A stretch of 64,000 nt of DNA from Gemmatimonadaceae bacterium (GCA_036504815.1 DASXUN010000021.1:434001-498000); one strand, 5' to 3'; counted from the stretch's first letter, positions 1 to 9,462 are shown. The notes: generated by a model not told the origin, from the sequence alone. Program-made: numbers and translations.

Positions 1-319
1 GCACTGTGTGCTGGGCATAAGCGACTCCCGTGGCTAGTACGTGCAATGTGCCGTCTAGGCACTGAAACGGAGACAGCGCCAGCATTCCAAATGCGAGGGC
101 GAATATCGGGATGGAAGCGGTGACGCTGACTCAGCCTGCGACGTGCTCAATGTGAGACGTCATACGCGTGAACGCGAATCATCCAGCCGCTTGCGGAGCA
201 CCTCACGTTCAAAATATGCGGGCAACAGAAGACTCCCAGCGACCTTTCGATCGCCGGAAGTCAGGTTGCGCTCGCGGGCTGGTGCTCTCTTTCTCGCCCG
301 TATTTGCGCGACTACGTCG
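1..319. other. No recognisable gene
   Basis: This stretch lies downstream of the lipoprotein gene on the minus strand. Open frames here are short, overlap one another and show no recognisable protein. I see no tRNA, terminator with a T-run, or repeat. It could hold the remains of a gene continuing to the left of the window. Confidence 0.4.
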
Positions 320-1171
320 CTACTGCTTCTTGCTGCTGCCGAACTCGTCCGGCAGGGTCGGTCCTCCCCAGCCCAGGTTTCTTGCGGCAGCCCAACTGAT
401 ATTGTTGAACCTCAAATCGAACACGTAGTAACCGTTGGACGTTGGCGACGTGGTGCTCTCGTTGCGGAATATGCCGCGGAAATACCCGCTGTAGTCCGTC
501 GCGTTCTTGGTATTCCTGTAGAAGCCCTTTGGATTCTCGATCCCGGACAGGCCGATGGCGACGAGTTCATAGTCGTAGGTCAGGAACGTGCCCCTGGTTA
601 CCTCGCCACTTCCGGGCTGTCCGCAAGCGTTCCACAACCGGGCGTAATCTTGGGGATCTTCTCTTGAAGGATAGGTCGCGTTCCGACCCTTGACGGTTAC
701 CGTGAATGTCTCCAGGTCCTTGCTCCACCATGCGCTCTGGTTTTGCCAGGTGTCGGCATTCTCGTCGGCCATCTGAGCAAAGCCTTCGTTGACGTTGCTC
801 GGGTTCGCTCTGCCGTCGTTTGCGAACCAGTTGGTCAGGACGACGTTATTGTCGATGTAGTACTCCGGCGCATTCCTGACCACGAAGAGCGCACCGTCCC
901 GCTGCGGCCACGCGACGTCAGAGCAGCGTGCGTTGCGCCCGCTCTTTGCGTCGGCCCACGTGTCGTACACTGACACGCTGCCGGTGTAGCCGAACCGCTC
1001 GGACGACGCGTAGAAGTGGTCGCCGCCCGCTGACGCACTCTGTCCTTGCGACTGGAAGGCCGTGGACTGCCGTGCCACCGCGGCCTCGTTGCCGGCTATA
1101 CTCGTCGGCTCCGTCGTGCATCCAGTTGAAGTCAGCACGACCGCTGCGACAATCGCTGCGGAATATCTCAT
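320..1171 (-). CDS. Hypothetical exported lipoprotein
   Basis: Protein of 283 residues with a short hydrophobic signal and a lipobox-like TSTGC at residues 14-18, so it is probably lipidated at Cys18 and anchored in the envelope. The mature part is polar, rich in Asn, Tyr and Trp, and has no motif I recognise. Two cysteines about 90 residues apart (ARCSD and NACGQ) could form a disulfide. The start is supported by a GAGGT-type ribosome site about 10 nt upstream of the ATG. It stands alone, divergent from recQ across a ~300-bp gap. Function unknown. Confidence 0.6.
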   Translation of the reverse strand: MRYSAAIVAAVVLTSTGCTTEPTSIAGNEAAVARQSTAFQSQGQSASAGGDHFYASSERFGYTGSVSVYDTWADAKSGRNARCSDVAWPQRDGALFVVRNAPEYYIDNNVVLTNWFANDGRANPSNVNEGFAQMADENADTWQNQSAWWSKDLETFTVTVKGRNATYPSREDPQDYARLWNACGQPGSGEVTRGTFLTYDYELVAIGLSGIENPKGFYRNTKNATDYSGYFRGIFRNESTTSPTSNGYYVFDLRFNNISWAAARNLGWGGPTLPDEFGSSKKQ

Positions 1172-1466
1172 CTCTCGCCTACCTCAGAAATTGAAGGACA
1201 CCTGTGGTGAAGAGCGATTAGTTCGGGGCGATCAATACCACCTCACTGTCAAAGGGGCGTCAGGGCGCCTACTGCGTGATTCCTTAGAACGGCTATCTCT
1301 TTACGCCGTGCTGGAGTGTGTAGAGGTTTCCCTCGCCCGGTGTAAGGGTTTCGAATGAACTTCCGCCTCCGTCCTCGTGTGCCTCGCCGTCACTGAGAAG
1401 CGCTGCTCCGCGCGGCAGTCGCACTGCGTGCTAACGGTCGATTACCAGCTAGCTTCCTTCCACTGA
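1172..1466. promoter_or_regulatory. Divergent intergenic region upstream of recQ and the lipoprotein gene
   Basis: The gap separates two divergently transcribed genes and must hold both promoters. It is slightly less GC-rich than the flanking genes. I see no clear palindrome, paired sigma-70 boxes or conserved RNA element that I would defend. Confidence 0.35.
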
Positions 1467-3260
<1,794 letters not shown>

Positions 3261-3404
3261 CGCTCGCTGCCCGCCTTGCAGCGCGTCCCACTGGTGTCGA
3301 GCGCAACAAAACGATGATGATTGGGTCGCGGCAGGCCGGTAGCGTGGGGCGCGGAACTCGACGCTGACCGCTCCTGCGCCCGGTCGCGGGCACGCTTGTG
3401 TGCA

Positions 3405-3421
3405 GTAGCACTAAGTGCTAC
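3405..3421. promoter_or_regulatory. Palindromic operator of the first toxin-antitoxin pair
   Basis: GTAGCACT-A-AGTGCTAC is a perfect 17-bp palindrome with 8-bp arms, ending 30 bp upstream of the toxin ATG. Its position and symmetry fit autorepression by the XRE antitoxin encoded second in the operon. Binding is inferred, not shown. Confidence 0.65.
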
Positions 3422-3451
3422 ACTTCTCAGGCGCACCAGCACGGTCCAACC

Positions 3452-3808
3452 ATGCGGGTGTTCAAGACGGCCTGGTTCGCTCGCGCAGCAAAGCGGGCGC
3501 GGATAGCCGACGCTGACCTGTGCCGCGCTGTGCGCGAGGCACGTCGGGGGCGGGCGAACGATCTTGGCGGAGGCGTTCTCAAGAAGCGCCTGAACCGGAA
3601 CCTTCACCGGAGCATCCTCCTGGCGAAGGGTGGGCAGCTGTGGCTCTACGTTCACCTTTTCGCCAAGCAGGACAAGGCCAGCGTCACCCCGGCGGAACTC
3701 GCGGCGTTTCGCAAACTGGCAGCGATCTACGCCGCCCTGAATGCCAAGCAGCTGACCGAACTGTTGCTGACTGGCCACCTGAAGGAGATCTGCCGTGAGC
3801 AAGAGTAA
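3452..3808 (+). CDS. RelE-type toxin (PF06296-like) of a type II toxin-antitoxin pair
   Basis: Protein of 118 residues resembling the RelE family once called DUF1044: it opens MRVFKTAWFARAAKR, continues ADLCRAVREA, then a glycine-rich LGGGVLKKRL and a hydrophobic YVHLFAKQDKA strand. Members are expected to be ribosome-dependent or free mRNA interferases. The toxin comes first and overlaps its antitoxin by 14 nt, typical of the HigBA-like order. The ATG was chosen because it matches the family N-terminus and lies 30 bp after a palindromic operator. Catalytic residues are poorly conserved in this family, so activity is inferred from family and context. Confidence 0.82.
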   Translation: MRVFKTAWFARAAKRARIADADLCRAVREARRGRANDLGGGVLKKRLNRNLHRSILLAKGGQLWLYVHLFAKQDKASVTPAELAAFRKLAAIYAALNAKQLTELLLTGHLKEICREQE

Positions 3809-4115
3809 GTTCAGAAGCCCAGCCTTCAAGTCGATCCACGCGTCGGCATCGGCACTGCTGAAGGTTGGGGCCATCAGCAAGGCGACGATGCGCGAATTCG
3901 ATGAATCGTGCCTCACCGCGCCTCCAACGCTCGCGCCGCGTCAGATCAAGCAGCTCCGCGAAAGCCACCATGTGAGCCAGCCGGTCTTCGCGCGGTACCT
4001 CAACACGAGCGAGAGCACGGTGGAGAAGTGGGAAACCGGCGCGAAGCGGCCGAGCGGGATCGCGCTCAAGATGCTCGCGGTGGTGCAGAAGCACGGGTTG
4101 CGGATTCTGGGATAA
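3795..4115 (+). CDS. XRE-family antitoxin (NadS/HigA-like)
   Basis: Protein of 106 residues with a helix-turn-helix in its second half: IKQLRESHHVSQPVFARYL then TSESTVEKWETGAKRPSG, the classical XRE pattern. The N-terminal half probably wraps the toxin. It starts at a GTG inside the toxin's last codons with a strong AAGGAG ribosome site 8-13 nt upstream, so translation is coupled. It should neutralise the preceding RelE-type toxin and repress the shared promoter at the 3405-3421 palindrome. Family and pairing are clear; DNA target is inferred. Confidence 0.85.
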   Translation: MSKSKFRSPAFKSIHASASALLKVGAISKATMREFDESCLTAPPTLAPRQIKQLRESHHVSQPVFARYLNTSESTVEKWETGAKRPSGIALKMLAVVQKHGLRILG

Positions 4116-4134
4116 CGCTCCATCTATTGCTGGC

Positions 4135-4153
4135 TATACGCCATTGGCGTATA
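4135..4153. promoter_or_regulatory. Palindromic operator of the solitary antitoxin
   Basis: TATACGCCATTGGCGTATA is a perfect palindrome of 9-bp arms around one central base. It lies 34 bp upstream of the ATG at 4188 and contains TATA-like -10 candidates, so repressor binding would block the promoter. The sequence is unrelated to the operator at 3405, implying a different regulator specificity. Confidence 0.65.
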
Positions 4154-4187
4154 TTTCGTACTCCCTGCTTTCGATGAGCCGAAGACG

Positions 4188-4505
4188 ATGCGGAAGGAAC
4201 TGTTCGACGAACTCCTCGAGAGCGTCACCGAAGCCAAGGCAATTGCCCGCGGAAAGAAGGCGCCGTCACGCGCGTTCGGTGCCGCCGAAGTGCTCGATGG
4301 CCGGCACCCTGATGTCGCTGCGCTCCGCAGGCACTTCAAGTTGAGCCAGTCCAAATTCGCCGCGCTGCTCGGCATCAGCGTTGACACGCTGCAGAACTGG
4401 GAGCAGAAGCGTCGTCGGCCTGAGGGGCCAGCGAAGGTCCTTCTTCGCATCGCGGCCACGCATCCGGAGGCGCTATTGGACGGGGCCGCCGCCAGGGCGT
4501 CGTAA
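4188..4505 (+). CDS. Solitary XRE-family antitoxin (NadS-like)
   Basis: Protein of 105 residues. It has an N-terminal MRKELFDELLESVTEAKAI helix typical of NadS antitoxins, and a C-terminal HTH: LRRHFKLSQSKFAALLGIS, then TLQNWEQKRRRPEG. NadS proteins normally follow a RelE/ParE toxin gene, but only ~70 bp separate this gene from the preceding antitoxin and no toxin remnant is visible there. The palindromic operator sits directly before it, so it looks like a module that lost its toxin or an antitoxin kept as a regulator. The next gene downstream is convergent. Confidence 0.75.
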   Translation: MRKELFDELLESVTEAKAIARGKKAPSRAFGAAEVLDGRHPDVAALRRHFKLSQSKFAALLGISVDTLQNWEQKRRRPEGPAKVLLRIAATHPEALLDGAAARAS

Positions 4506-4531
4506 CGGCGGGGGAATGCGCTCGCAGATTC

Positions 4532-4948
4532 TCAACGCTTGGTCTTAGCGTTTCGCTTCGTTGCCTTTCGGCGCGGCGTGTTCTCGCTGACCCGCGACGA
4601 GTTGGTACGGCGGAACTCCGCCTCTGTAGGAATCGGCTGTACCGGCAGCGGCTTGATGCGGGCCAGATCGTCCTTGATGGCCTGACGCGCGTCCCAGAGA
4701 TCGACATCCCGCTGCAAATCGAGCCAAGACTCGGGCGACTGGTTGAACAGGCGGCCAAGCCGCAGCGCCATGTCCGCGCTGACGCCACGACGCTCGTTGA
4801 TGAGCTCGTTGATGGACTGCCGGGAGACGCCGAGGGCGGCTGCCAGGGATGTCACCGTGTACCCGTAGTCGGGTAGGTAGTCCTCTCGTAGGTGCTCCCC
4901 GGGATGCGCCACACGGTACTGGGGACGGCCGGTCACCGGAATGCTCAT
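4532..4948 (-). CDS. higA: HigA-family antitoxin (VapI-like XRE regulator)
   Basis: Protein of 138 residues. HigA signature PGEHLREDYLPDYGYTVTSLAAALGVSRQSINELINERRGVSADMALRL is visible as a helix-turn-helix in the first half; SPESWLDLQRDVDLW follows, another HigA hallmark. The last 20 residues are lysine/arginine-rich. The start at 4948 is preferred over a longer frame because it leaves a 13-bp gap after higB with GAGAGG as ribosome site. It is the second gene of the operon and should bind HigB and the operator upstream of it. Confidence 0.9.
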   Translation of the reverse strand: MSIPVTGRPQYRVAHPGEHLREDYLPDYGYTVTSLAAALGVSRQSINELINERRGVSADMALRLGRLFNQSPESWLDLQRDVDLWDARQAIKDDLARIKPLPVQPIPTEAEFRRTNSSRVSENTPRRKATKRNAKTKR

Positions 4949-4961
4949 AACAGATGCCCTC

Positions 4962-5243
4962 TCAGTGGTAGTCGCAGAACTCCACATCATATGCGTCGCC
5001 GTCTTCGAATCGAAAGCAGATGCGCCACTGCCGGTTCACGGCAATGGAGTACTGACCAGCACGATCACGCTGCAGCTTGTGCAGCCGAAATCCCTGTGGG
5101 AATCCCAGTTCCCCAACAGATCGTGCGATCTCAATGCGTTCGAGGCGCTTCGCCGCGCGCCAGGCCAGGTCAGCCGGAACGCCAGGCGCGCATCCAAGCA
5201 AGAACAGTTCCTGCGTCCGCCTGTCACGAAAGTTCTTGATCAT
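4962..5243 (-). CDS. higB: HigB-family toxin (RelE-like mRNA interferase)
   Basis: Protein of 93 residues, the usual HigB length. It begins MIKNFRDRRTQELF and ends with the strongly conserved block QWRICFRFEDGDAYDVEFCDYH (shown in two parts: QWRICFRF and GDAYDVEFCDYH). HigB cleaves ribosome-bound mRNA and blocks translation. The upstream GTG at 5267 was rejected because the family starts at MIKNF. higA follows after 13 bp. A palindrome and direct repeats lie just upstream and probably bind HigA. The pair is transcribed away from the hip operon's end. Confidence 0.92.
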   Translation of the reverse strand: MIKNFRDRRTQELFLLGCAPGVPADLAWRAAKRLERIEIARSVGELGFPQGFRLHKLQRDRAGQYSIAVNRQWRICFRFEDGDAYDVEFCDYH

Positions 5244-5252
5244 GGAATGTAC

Positions 5253-5268
5253 CGTGTCACGTGACACG
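5253..5268. promoter_or_regulatory. higBA operator
   Basis: CGTGTCACGTGACACG is a perfect 16-bp palindrome 10 bp upstream of the higB start. It is followed by two further GTGAC half-sites (5261-5279), giving a cluster of half-sites suited to cooperative HigA binding. Confidence 0.65.
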
Positions 5269-5357
5269 TGACAAGTGACGGTGATGGCACAACACCCAGA
5301 CCATCATTGCGCCTGGGTGCTTCGGTGCCGTCGTCATTCCATCGCTGTTGGGATCGT

Positions 5358-6824
5358 TCAGCCGCCCCCGCGCAGCCTTGCCGTCGCCTCGTGCAGCCGC
5401 ACCATGGCCAGCGTATCGAGCTCGCAATACCGCAGCAACTGCTCCCGCTTGGCCGGCACGAGCTCCTCGTCCATCACCTTCACGCGCATCAGCCCGAACA
5501 CGCCCAGCGCGTCGTCGCCGTTGTTCACCGGCAGCGACTTGTAACTGAGCTCGGGGACCATCACTGGCAGCACCTTCTTGATGGACGTGCGCCCCAGGAA
5601 CTCGGGGTGCTGGTACCCGTTCTTGAAGACCGGCTCGAGGTCGAAGAGCCGAGCGATGACGGCGTTGATCTGGTCGGCGAGGGCGGGGAAGGTCTTGGCG
5701 AGCAAGCCGAGCTGCTGCTTCTCGAAGCTTGAGTAGACGACGATGGAGCCTGAGGTGCCGAGATCATGCAACAGCACCTCGGTCATGTAGAGACGCCAGT
5801 CGCCGTCGGCCGGCGCGAGGTATTCCATGTGCGTGACCGCGGCGCCGGGGGCGTCCTGCCGGTGCAGCGAGTACTGGAACGGCACCATCTGGTACGGCTC
5901 GCACTCCTCAAACCACGGGAACGGCGGCGACACCGACTCGAAGTCGAGATACCGCACGGGCCACTGCACCTGGTCGAGGATGCGGAGCCCGTCGGCATTC
6001 ACGGTGGGCACGCCGGCCTGCAGCACCTCCACCACGCGACGCTGGTTGTCGGTGAGTTCCACGTTCGCCGGGAGACGCGAGATGCGCTCGTACTGCTTGA
6101 GCGCCTCGAACTTCTTCTCGGTGATGCGCGGAATCATGAACAGCGGGTCGGGGATGCCGCGCCCCACGCACTGGGTGTCGAAGTACTCGCACTTGCGGCA
6201 GGCGAAGATCAGCTCCGGCGTGGGACGCTCGTCGGCCGCCACCCTGGCGTACACGTCGTCGGCGATCGCCGCGAACTCCGCGGCGCGCGCGTTCACCAGT
6301 TCGCTGATGTCCACCGCGTGGAACGGCTCGGCGGTGCCGTTCAGCCGATACTCGCCGTTGATGAGCACCAGCAGCGATCGCGCCACCCTGATCCCCGCTC
6401 CCGCTGCCACCATCCGCGTGTACGCGAGGTCGTCCACATACTCGGCGTCCACCTTCTCGTCCGGCTTGAACTTTCCCGACTTGATCTCGATGAGATCCCA
6501 CTCGATGCCGTGCCGGCGAATGGCGTCGGCGCGGGCGACGAGTCCGTTCCACACGAAGGTGGTCTCGAAGAGCAACTGCTGCGACGCATCGGCGACGTAC
6601 GCCTGCGTGTCTTCCATGGCCGCCTCGAGGGGAGTACGCCGCAGCATCACGCCGTCGCCCAGCCAGATGCGGGCGCGCTCGTGCACGTGTGCGCCCACCC
6701 AGAAGCGCCACTGCAATCCGGGGCCGGGCACTTCGTCGGGGGCGTGGTGCAGGTACCAGCCCTGGGTGCGGCAGGTGACACCGGCGAGGAAGGCGCGCTT
6801 GGCGATGCGAGTGGTCATGGGCAT
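5358..6824 (-). CDS. DUF2779 protein: predicted Fe-S PD-(D/E)XK plus DEDD nuclease
   Basis: Protein of 488 residues with two nuclease-like parts. Residues ~10-220 look Cas4/AddB-like: RAD at 98-100, EIKSG at 113-117, and four cysteines (C19, then C209, C212, C219 as CRKCEYFDTQC) placed as in nucleases that hold a 4Fe-4S cluster. The second part carries exonuclease motifs YLDFES (292-297) and Y466xxxD470, fitting a DEDDy 3'-5' exonuclease fold. Substrate is unknown. It is the last gene of the hipB-hipA operon, 39 bp after hipA on the same strand, so it is probably co-expressed with the kinase. The role in the operon is inference; family assignment is firm. Confidence 0.82.
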   Translation of the reverse strand: MPMTTRIAKRAFLAGVTCRTQGWYLHHAPDEVPGPGLQWRFWVGAHVHERARIWLGDGVMLRRTPLEAAMEDTQAYVADASQQLLFETTFVWNGLVARADAIRRHGIEWDLIEIKSGKFKPDEKVDAEYVDDLAYTRMVAAGAGIRVARSLLVLINGEYRLNGTAEPFHAVDISELVNARAAEFAAIADDVYARVAADERPTPELIFACRKCEYFDTQCVGRGIPDPLFMIPRITEKKFEALKQYERISRLPANVELTDNQRRVVEVLQAGVPTVNADGLRILDQVQWPVRYLDFESVSPPFPWFEECEPYQMVPFQYSLHRQDAPGAAVTHMEYLAPADGDWRLYMTEVLLHDLGTSGSIVVYSSFEKQQLGLLAKTFPALADQINAVIARLFDLEPVFKNGYQHPEFLGRTSIKKVLPVMVPELSYKSLPVNNGDDALGVFGLMRVKVMDEELVPAKREQLLRYCELDTLAMVRLHEATARLRGGG

Positions 6825-6863
6825 CGAGGCAAAGGTCGGAATCGAAACGTCGGGTGCGTGATG

Positions 6864-8192
6864 CTACACGAAGCGCCGGAAATGGGCGCGCAGTTGCGTG
6901 ATCCACGCGTCGTCGAGCTCGACGGCGCGGGCTTCGGTTTCCCACGTGGCCAGCGCGCTCTCCACGTCGGCGATGATGTCGGCGCCGTCGCGCCGCACAT
7001 CGAATTGACCGCCGATGGTCAGCAAGTCGTCACGCGAAAAGTCCTCCACCTTGCCGTTGGCGCGCATCTGGTGCGTGCGCGTCCAGTTGCTTCCCACTGC
7101 CCAGGTGACATCGAAGGCCGGCGCCAGGCGCCACGTGCCGTGCTCGTCCATGAGGAACGCGAGGTTCTTCACGTGATCGTCCTGGTTGCGCGCCGCGAGG
7201 TTGAAGACCATACGCCGGTAGGCCTGCTCGATGTCGGGCTGGTCCATGCCGAGGTCGCGGATGGCCCGGAAGTAGTCTTCGTACGACGATACGCCCGGCT
7301 GGCGATAGTCGGAGTGCAGCAGGCCGCCCAGGCTGTGCAGGTGCAGGCGCGCGTCGCCCACGCGATCGAACCGCCGCACCATGAAGTGCGCGTAGCCCCG
7401 TTCGTGCAGCAGGTGCGTCTCGGGCATTTCGATGCCGGCTCGGCGCGCCATCTGGGCGTACGCGTACTCAGTGCGGCCATAGGGGCCCGGCGCATCCTGC
7501 TTTCGCGCCACCGGTCCGCCGCCGCCGTCCGACACGCCGTCGAACTTCAGCAGCCAATGCTCGTCGCCGGCCTTGCGTGGCGCGAACGCCGACTTGAGTC
7601 GCGTGAGCGCCGGATTCCAGAGCACCAGCGCCTTGGCGCGGGCGCCGCCCGCCGAGGCGGAGACGCGAATCATCTCCGGAATGGCGATGTGGGGATCGCC
7701 GTCCACCAGTCGCCGGGCATCTTCCCAGAGGGCGCGAATCTCGAGCGCATCGTCGGCGGCCCGCGTGCGCCGCTCGATCGCGGGCCGAAACTCGAGCGCG
7801 CCCATGGCGCGGTTGCCGAGGTACAGGAGTTTCTGCACCGGACTGAGCGCTTGGTTGGGACGCTTGACGCGATCGAAGTACGCGCGGATGGCCGTCGTGC
7901 CGAAGGCATCGGGGAGACAGTCGGCCAGCACACCGGGGAGTCCGGCGAACGACTCCGTGCGGCGCAGCTCGGGGAACGTTCGCGGGCCTTCCGTCGCGAG
8001 CGGCAGATGGACCGGCGAGATCTCGAGACCGGAGCGACGAAACGCCGGCGTGTATTCGAACGTGATCTCGCCGGTCGCGTCCTCGGCGACGGCTCCGACT
8101 TCCTGGTCCCACAGGAAGATCTTCGCGACCGCGTAGTCGTCGGGGACCGGGCGACGGCGCGTACGGCGGCGCACGGGTTCCTGATCGCTCAC
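6864..8192 (-). CDS. hipA: HipA-family serine/threonine kinase toxin
   Basis: Protein of 442 residues, the same length as E. coli HipA, which phosphorylates glutamyl-tRNA synthetase and induces growth arrest. Visible landmarks: the SASAGGARAKAL loop (178-189) equivalent to the HipA P-loop, LLKF with the ATP-binding Lys216, the catalytic D338-DHVK-N343, and the Mg-binding D361 in LAPAFD. All appear intact, so an active kinase is expected. It begins at a GTG that overlaps the hipB stop (GTGA), and is followed after 39 bp by a DUF2779 nuclease. Substrate is unknown. Confidence 0.93.
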   Translation of the reverse strand: MSDQEPVRRRTRRRPVPDDYAVAKIFLWDQEVGAVAEDATGEITFEYTPAFRRSGLEISPVHLPLATEGPRTFPELRRTESFAGLPGVLADCLPDAFGTTAIRAYFDRVKRPNQALSPVQKLLYLGNRAMGALEFRPAIERRTRAADDALEIRALWEDARRLVDGDPHIAIPEMIRVSASAGGARAKALVLWNPALTRLKSAFAPRKAGDEHWLLKFDGVSDGGGGPVARKQDAPGPYGRTEYAYAQMARRAGIEMPETHLLHERGYAHFMVRRFDRVGDARLHLHSLGGLLHSDYRQPGVSSYEDYFRAIRDLGMDQPDIEQAYRRMVFNLAARNQDDHVKNLAFLMDEHGTWRLAPAFDVTWAVGSNWTRTHQMRANGKVEDFSRDDLLTIGGQFDVRRDGADIIADVESALATWETEARAVELDDAWITQLRAHFRRFV

Positions 8193-8524
8193 GGCTTGGC
8201 CGGTGGGTCTTGTGGCGCGCGCGGCTTGCGGGCGCGCTGGCGCTCGTGACCGCCGAAGTGCGCGAGCGCGAGCGGCGAGACTGTGGGCGCCGGGAGGAAG
8301 TTGTCGAGCGCCTCCACCTGGTCGAGGGCGCGGAGAATGCGCACGACCGTCTCCATGGTGGTGTTCTCGCCGTGTTCGGCGCGCGTCACGCTCATCACGC
8401 TGAGGCCGGCCGCCCGGGCGACATCGGCAACGGTTCGATTCTGTCGCAGCCGCAGTCGTTGGAGGCGCGCGCCGAGCAGCGTGAGAATCTCGTCGGTGGT
8501 ACCGCTCCTCGTGATCCTATTCAT
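8189..8524 (-). CDS. hipB: HipB-like XRE-family antitoxin/repressor
   Basis: Protein of 111 residues with an XRE helix-turn-helix at roughly 12-65 (RLQRLRLRQNRTVADVARAA, then SVMSVTRAEHG). The tail of ~40 residues is proline, arginine and lysine-rich. HipB proteins bind HipA and repress their own operon. The ATG at 8524 is preferred to 8575 because a promoter (-35 TTATGA, -10 TATACT, 16-bp spacing) lies between the two, leaving a ~20-nt leader. The stop overlaps hipA by 4 nt, so translation is coupled. Confidence 0.88.
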   Translation of the reverse strand: MNRITRSGTTDEILTLLGARLQRLRLRQNRTVADVARAAGLSVMSVTRAEHGENTTMETVVRILRALDQVEALDNFLPAPTVSPLALAHFGGHERQRARKPRAPQDPPAKP

Positions 8525-8543
8525 GGTATGATCGGGTGACGAT

Positions 8544-8577
8544 TTATGAAGTATAATATAACTCTTTTGATTCATAA
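8544..8577 (-). promoter_or_regulatory. hipB promoter framed by an inverted repeat
   Basis: Read on the minus strand, TTATGA (8572-8577) and TATACT (8550-8555) are spaced by 16 bp and precede the hipB ATG by about 28 bp. The same bases lie in an inverted repeat, TTATGAA (8544-8550) and TTCATAA (8571-8577), so a HipB dimer bound there would cover both promoter boxes. Repression is inferred from layout. Confidence 0.55.
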
Positions 8578-8835
8578 TGGCGTCTAATTCGAATAAAACA
8601 ACTTATATGATGCTATATAGTACAATCGTGCGCTACGCCAATCGATATGTTTGTATGATAATATAACATTTGTTATAGATAAACATCATCCTATATGTTA
8701 GCTATGCATATAAGATAGTTTAACATACTAACTATGTGCAAGATCTCTGAGTGGCGACTGATTATAGCCGGATGATATTGCGCTCTCTAAATATCCGGAT
8801 AATATTTAGTGCACTCTCAGGCCTGAAGGTGTGCA
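8578..8835. promoter_or_regulatory. AT-rich control region between hipB and the DUF2239 gene
   Basis: About 260 bp of strikingly AT-rich DNA between GC-rich genes. It contains a perfect palindrome ATAACATTTGTTAT (8663-8676), an inverted pair TATGTTA (8694-8700) and TAACATA (8721-8727) separated by 20 bp, and ATAGTT/AACTAT (8715-8735). Near the DUF2239 gene it holds TATCCGGATA (8792-8801), a perfect palindrome made of the two half-sites of the E. coli HipB operator (TATCC and GGATA) without the usual 8-bp spacer. A related CCGGATGATATT copy lies at 8768-8779. There is no credible coding frame. It may be a regulatory or silencer-bound region, or recently acquired DNA. Confidence 0.5.
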
Positions 8836-9396
8836 ATGTCTGACCAGCTCCCGACTTACACCGCCTTCCTCTCCAACCGCCGCCTCGCGCACGGCCCGCT
8901 GGCCGACGTGGCCATCGCGGTGAAACGAGCCGAGTCGGCGGTGCCGGTGCTGATCTTTGATGATGGCACCGGCCGGCAGCTCGACGTGGACACGCGCGGA
9001 TCGGACGACGAGATCCGCGCGCGGTACGCGCCGTCGCCCGCGCCGCCGCGCGGGCGCGGGCGCCCCAAGCTAGGCGTGGTGCCGCGCGAAGTGACGCTGC
9101 TGCCGCGTCATTGGGAATGGCTCAACGCGCAGCAGGGCGGCGCGTCGGTCACGCTGCGGCGCCTGGTGGATGAAGCGCGGCGTGCGAGCGGCGATGCACA
9201 TGTGACGAAGGCCGCGCACGAGCGCGCCTATCATTTCATGTACGCCATCGCCGGCGACTTCACCAACTATGAAGAAGCCACCCGCGCCCTCTTCGCCAAC
9301 GATCGCGCGCGCCTGGAAGAACTCACGCAGGGATGGCCGCCCGACATTCGCGCGCATGCGCTGATGCTCGCGTTCGCCGCCGACTTTGTGACGTAG
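8836..9396 (+). CDS. DUF2239 family protein
   Basis: Protein of 186 residues matching the DUF2239 pattern: FLSNRRLAHGPLADVAIAVK at the N-terminus, LIFDDGTGRQLDVD, the basic PRGRGRPKLGV stretch (near residue 75), then EVTLLPRHWEWLNAQ and GGASVTLRRLVDEARR. The GRGRPK segment resembles an AT-hook, so minor-groove DNA binding is possible. Function of the family is unknown to me. It is divergent from hipB across the AT-rich region and may share its regulation. The ATG follows a weak GAAGGTG ribosome site. Confidence 0.82.
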   Translation: MSDQLPTYTAFLSNRRLAHGPLADVAIAVKRAESAVPVLIFDDGTGRQLDVDTRGSDDEIRARYAPSPAPPRGRGRPKLGVVPREVTLLPRHWEWLNAQQGGASVTLRRLVDEARRASGDAHVTKAAHERAYHFMYAIAGDFTNYEEATRALFANDRARLEELTQGWPPDIRAHALMLAFAADFVT

Positions 9397-9462
9397 GTAG
9401 TAGCATCTGCCGGGAAGACCGTTCATGTTGAATTAGTCCCCCCAACCCGAGGTGTCCGGGCC

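Noticed and set aside
4116-4187. Possible remnant of a toxin before the solitary antitoxin
   Set aside because: Only ~70 bp, filled by the palindromic operator and leader; no toxin-like residues in any frame.
5766-8249. Long plus-strand frame of over 800 codons opposite DUF2779 and hipA
   Set aside because: Shadow of two recognisable genes; composition is arginine/histidine-heavy and lacks any domain.
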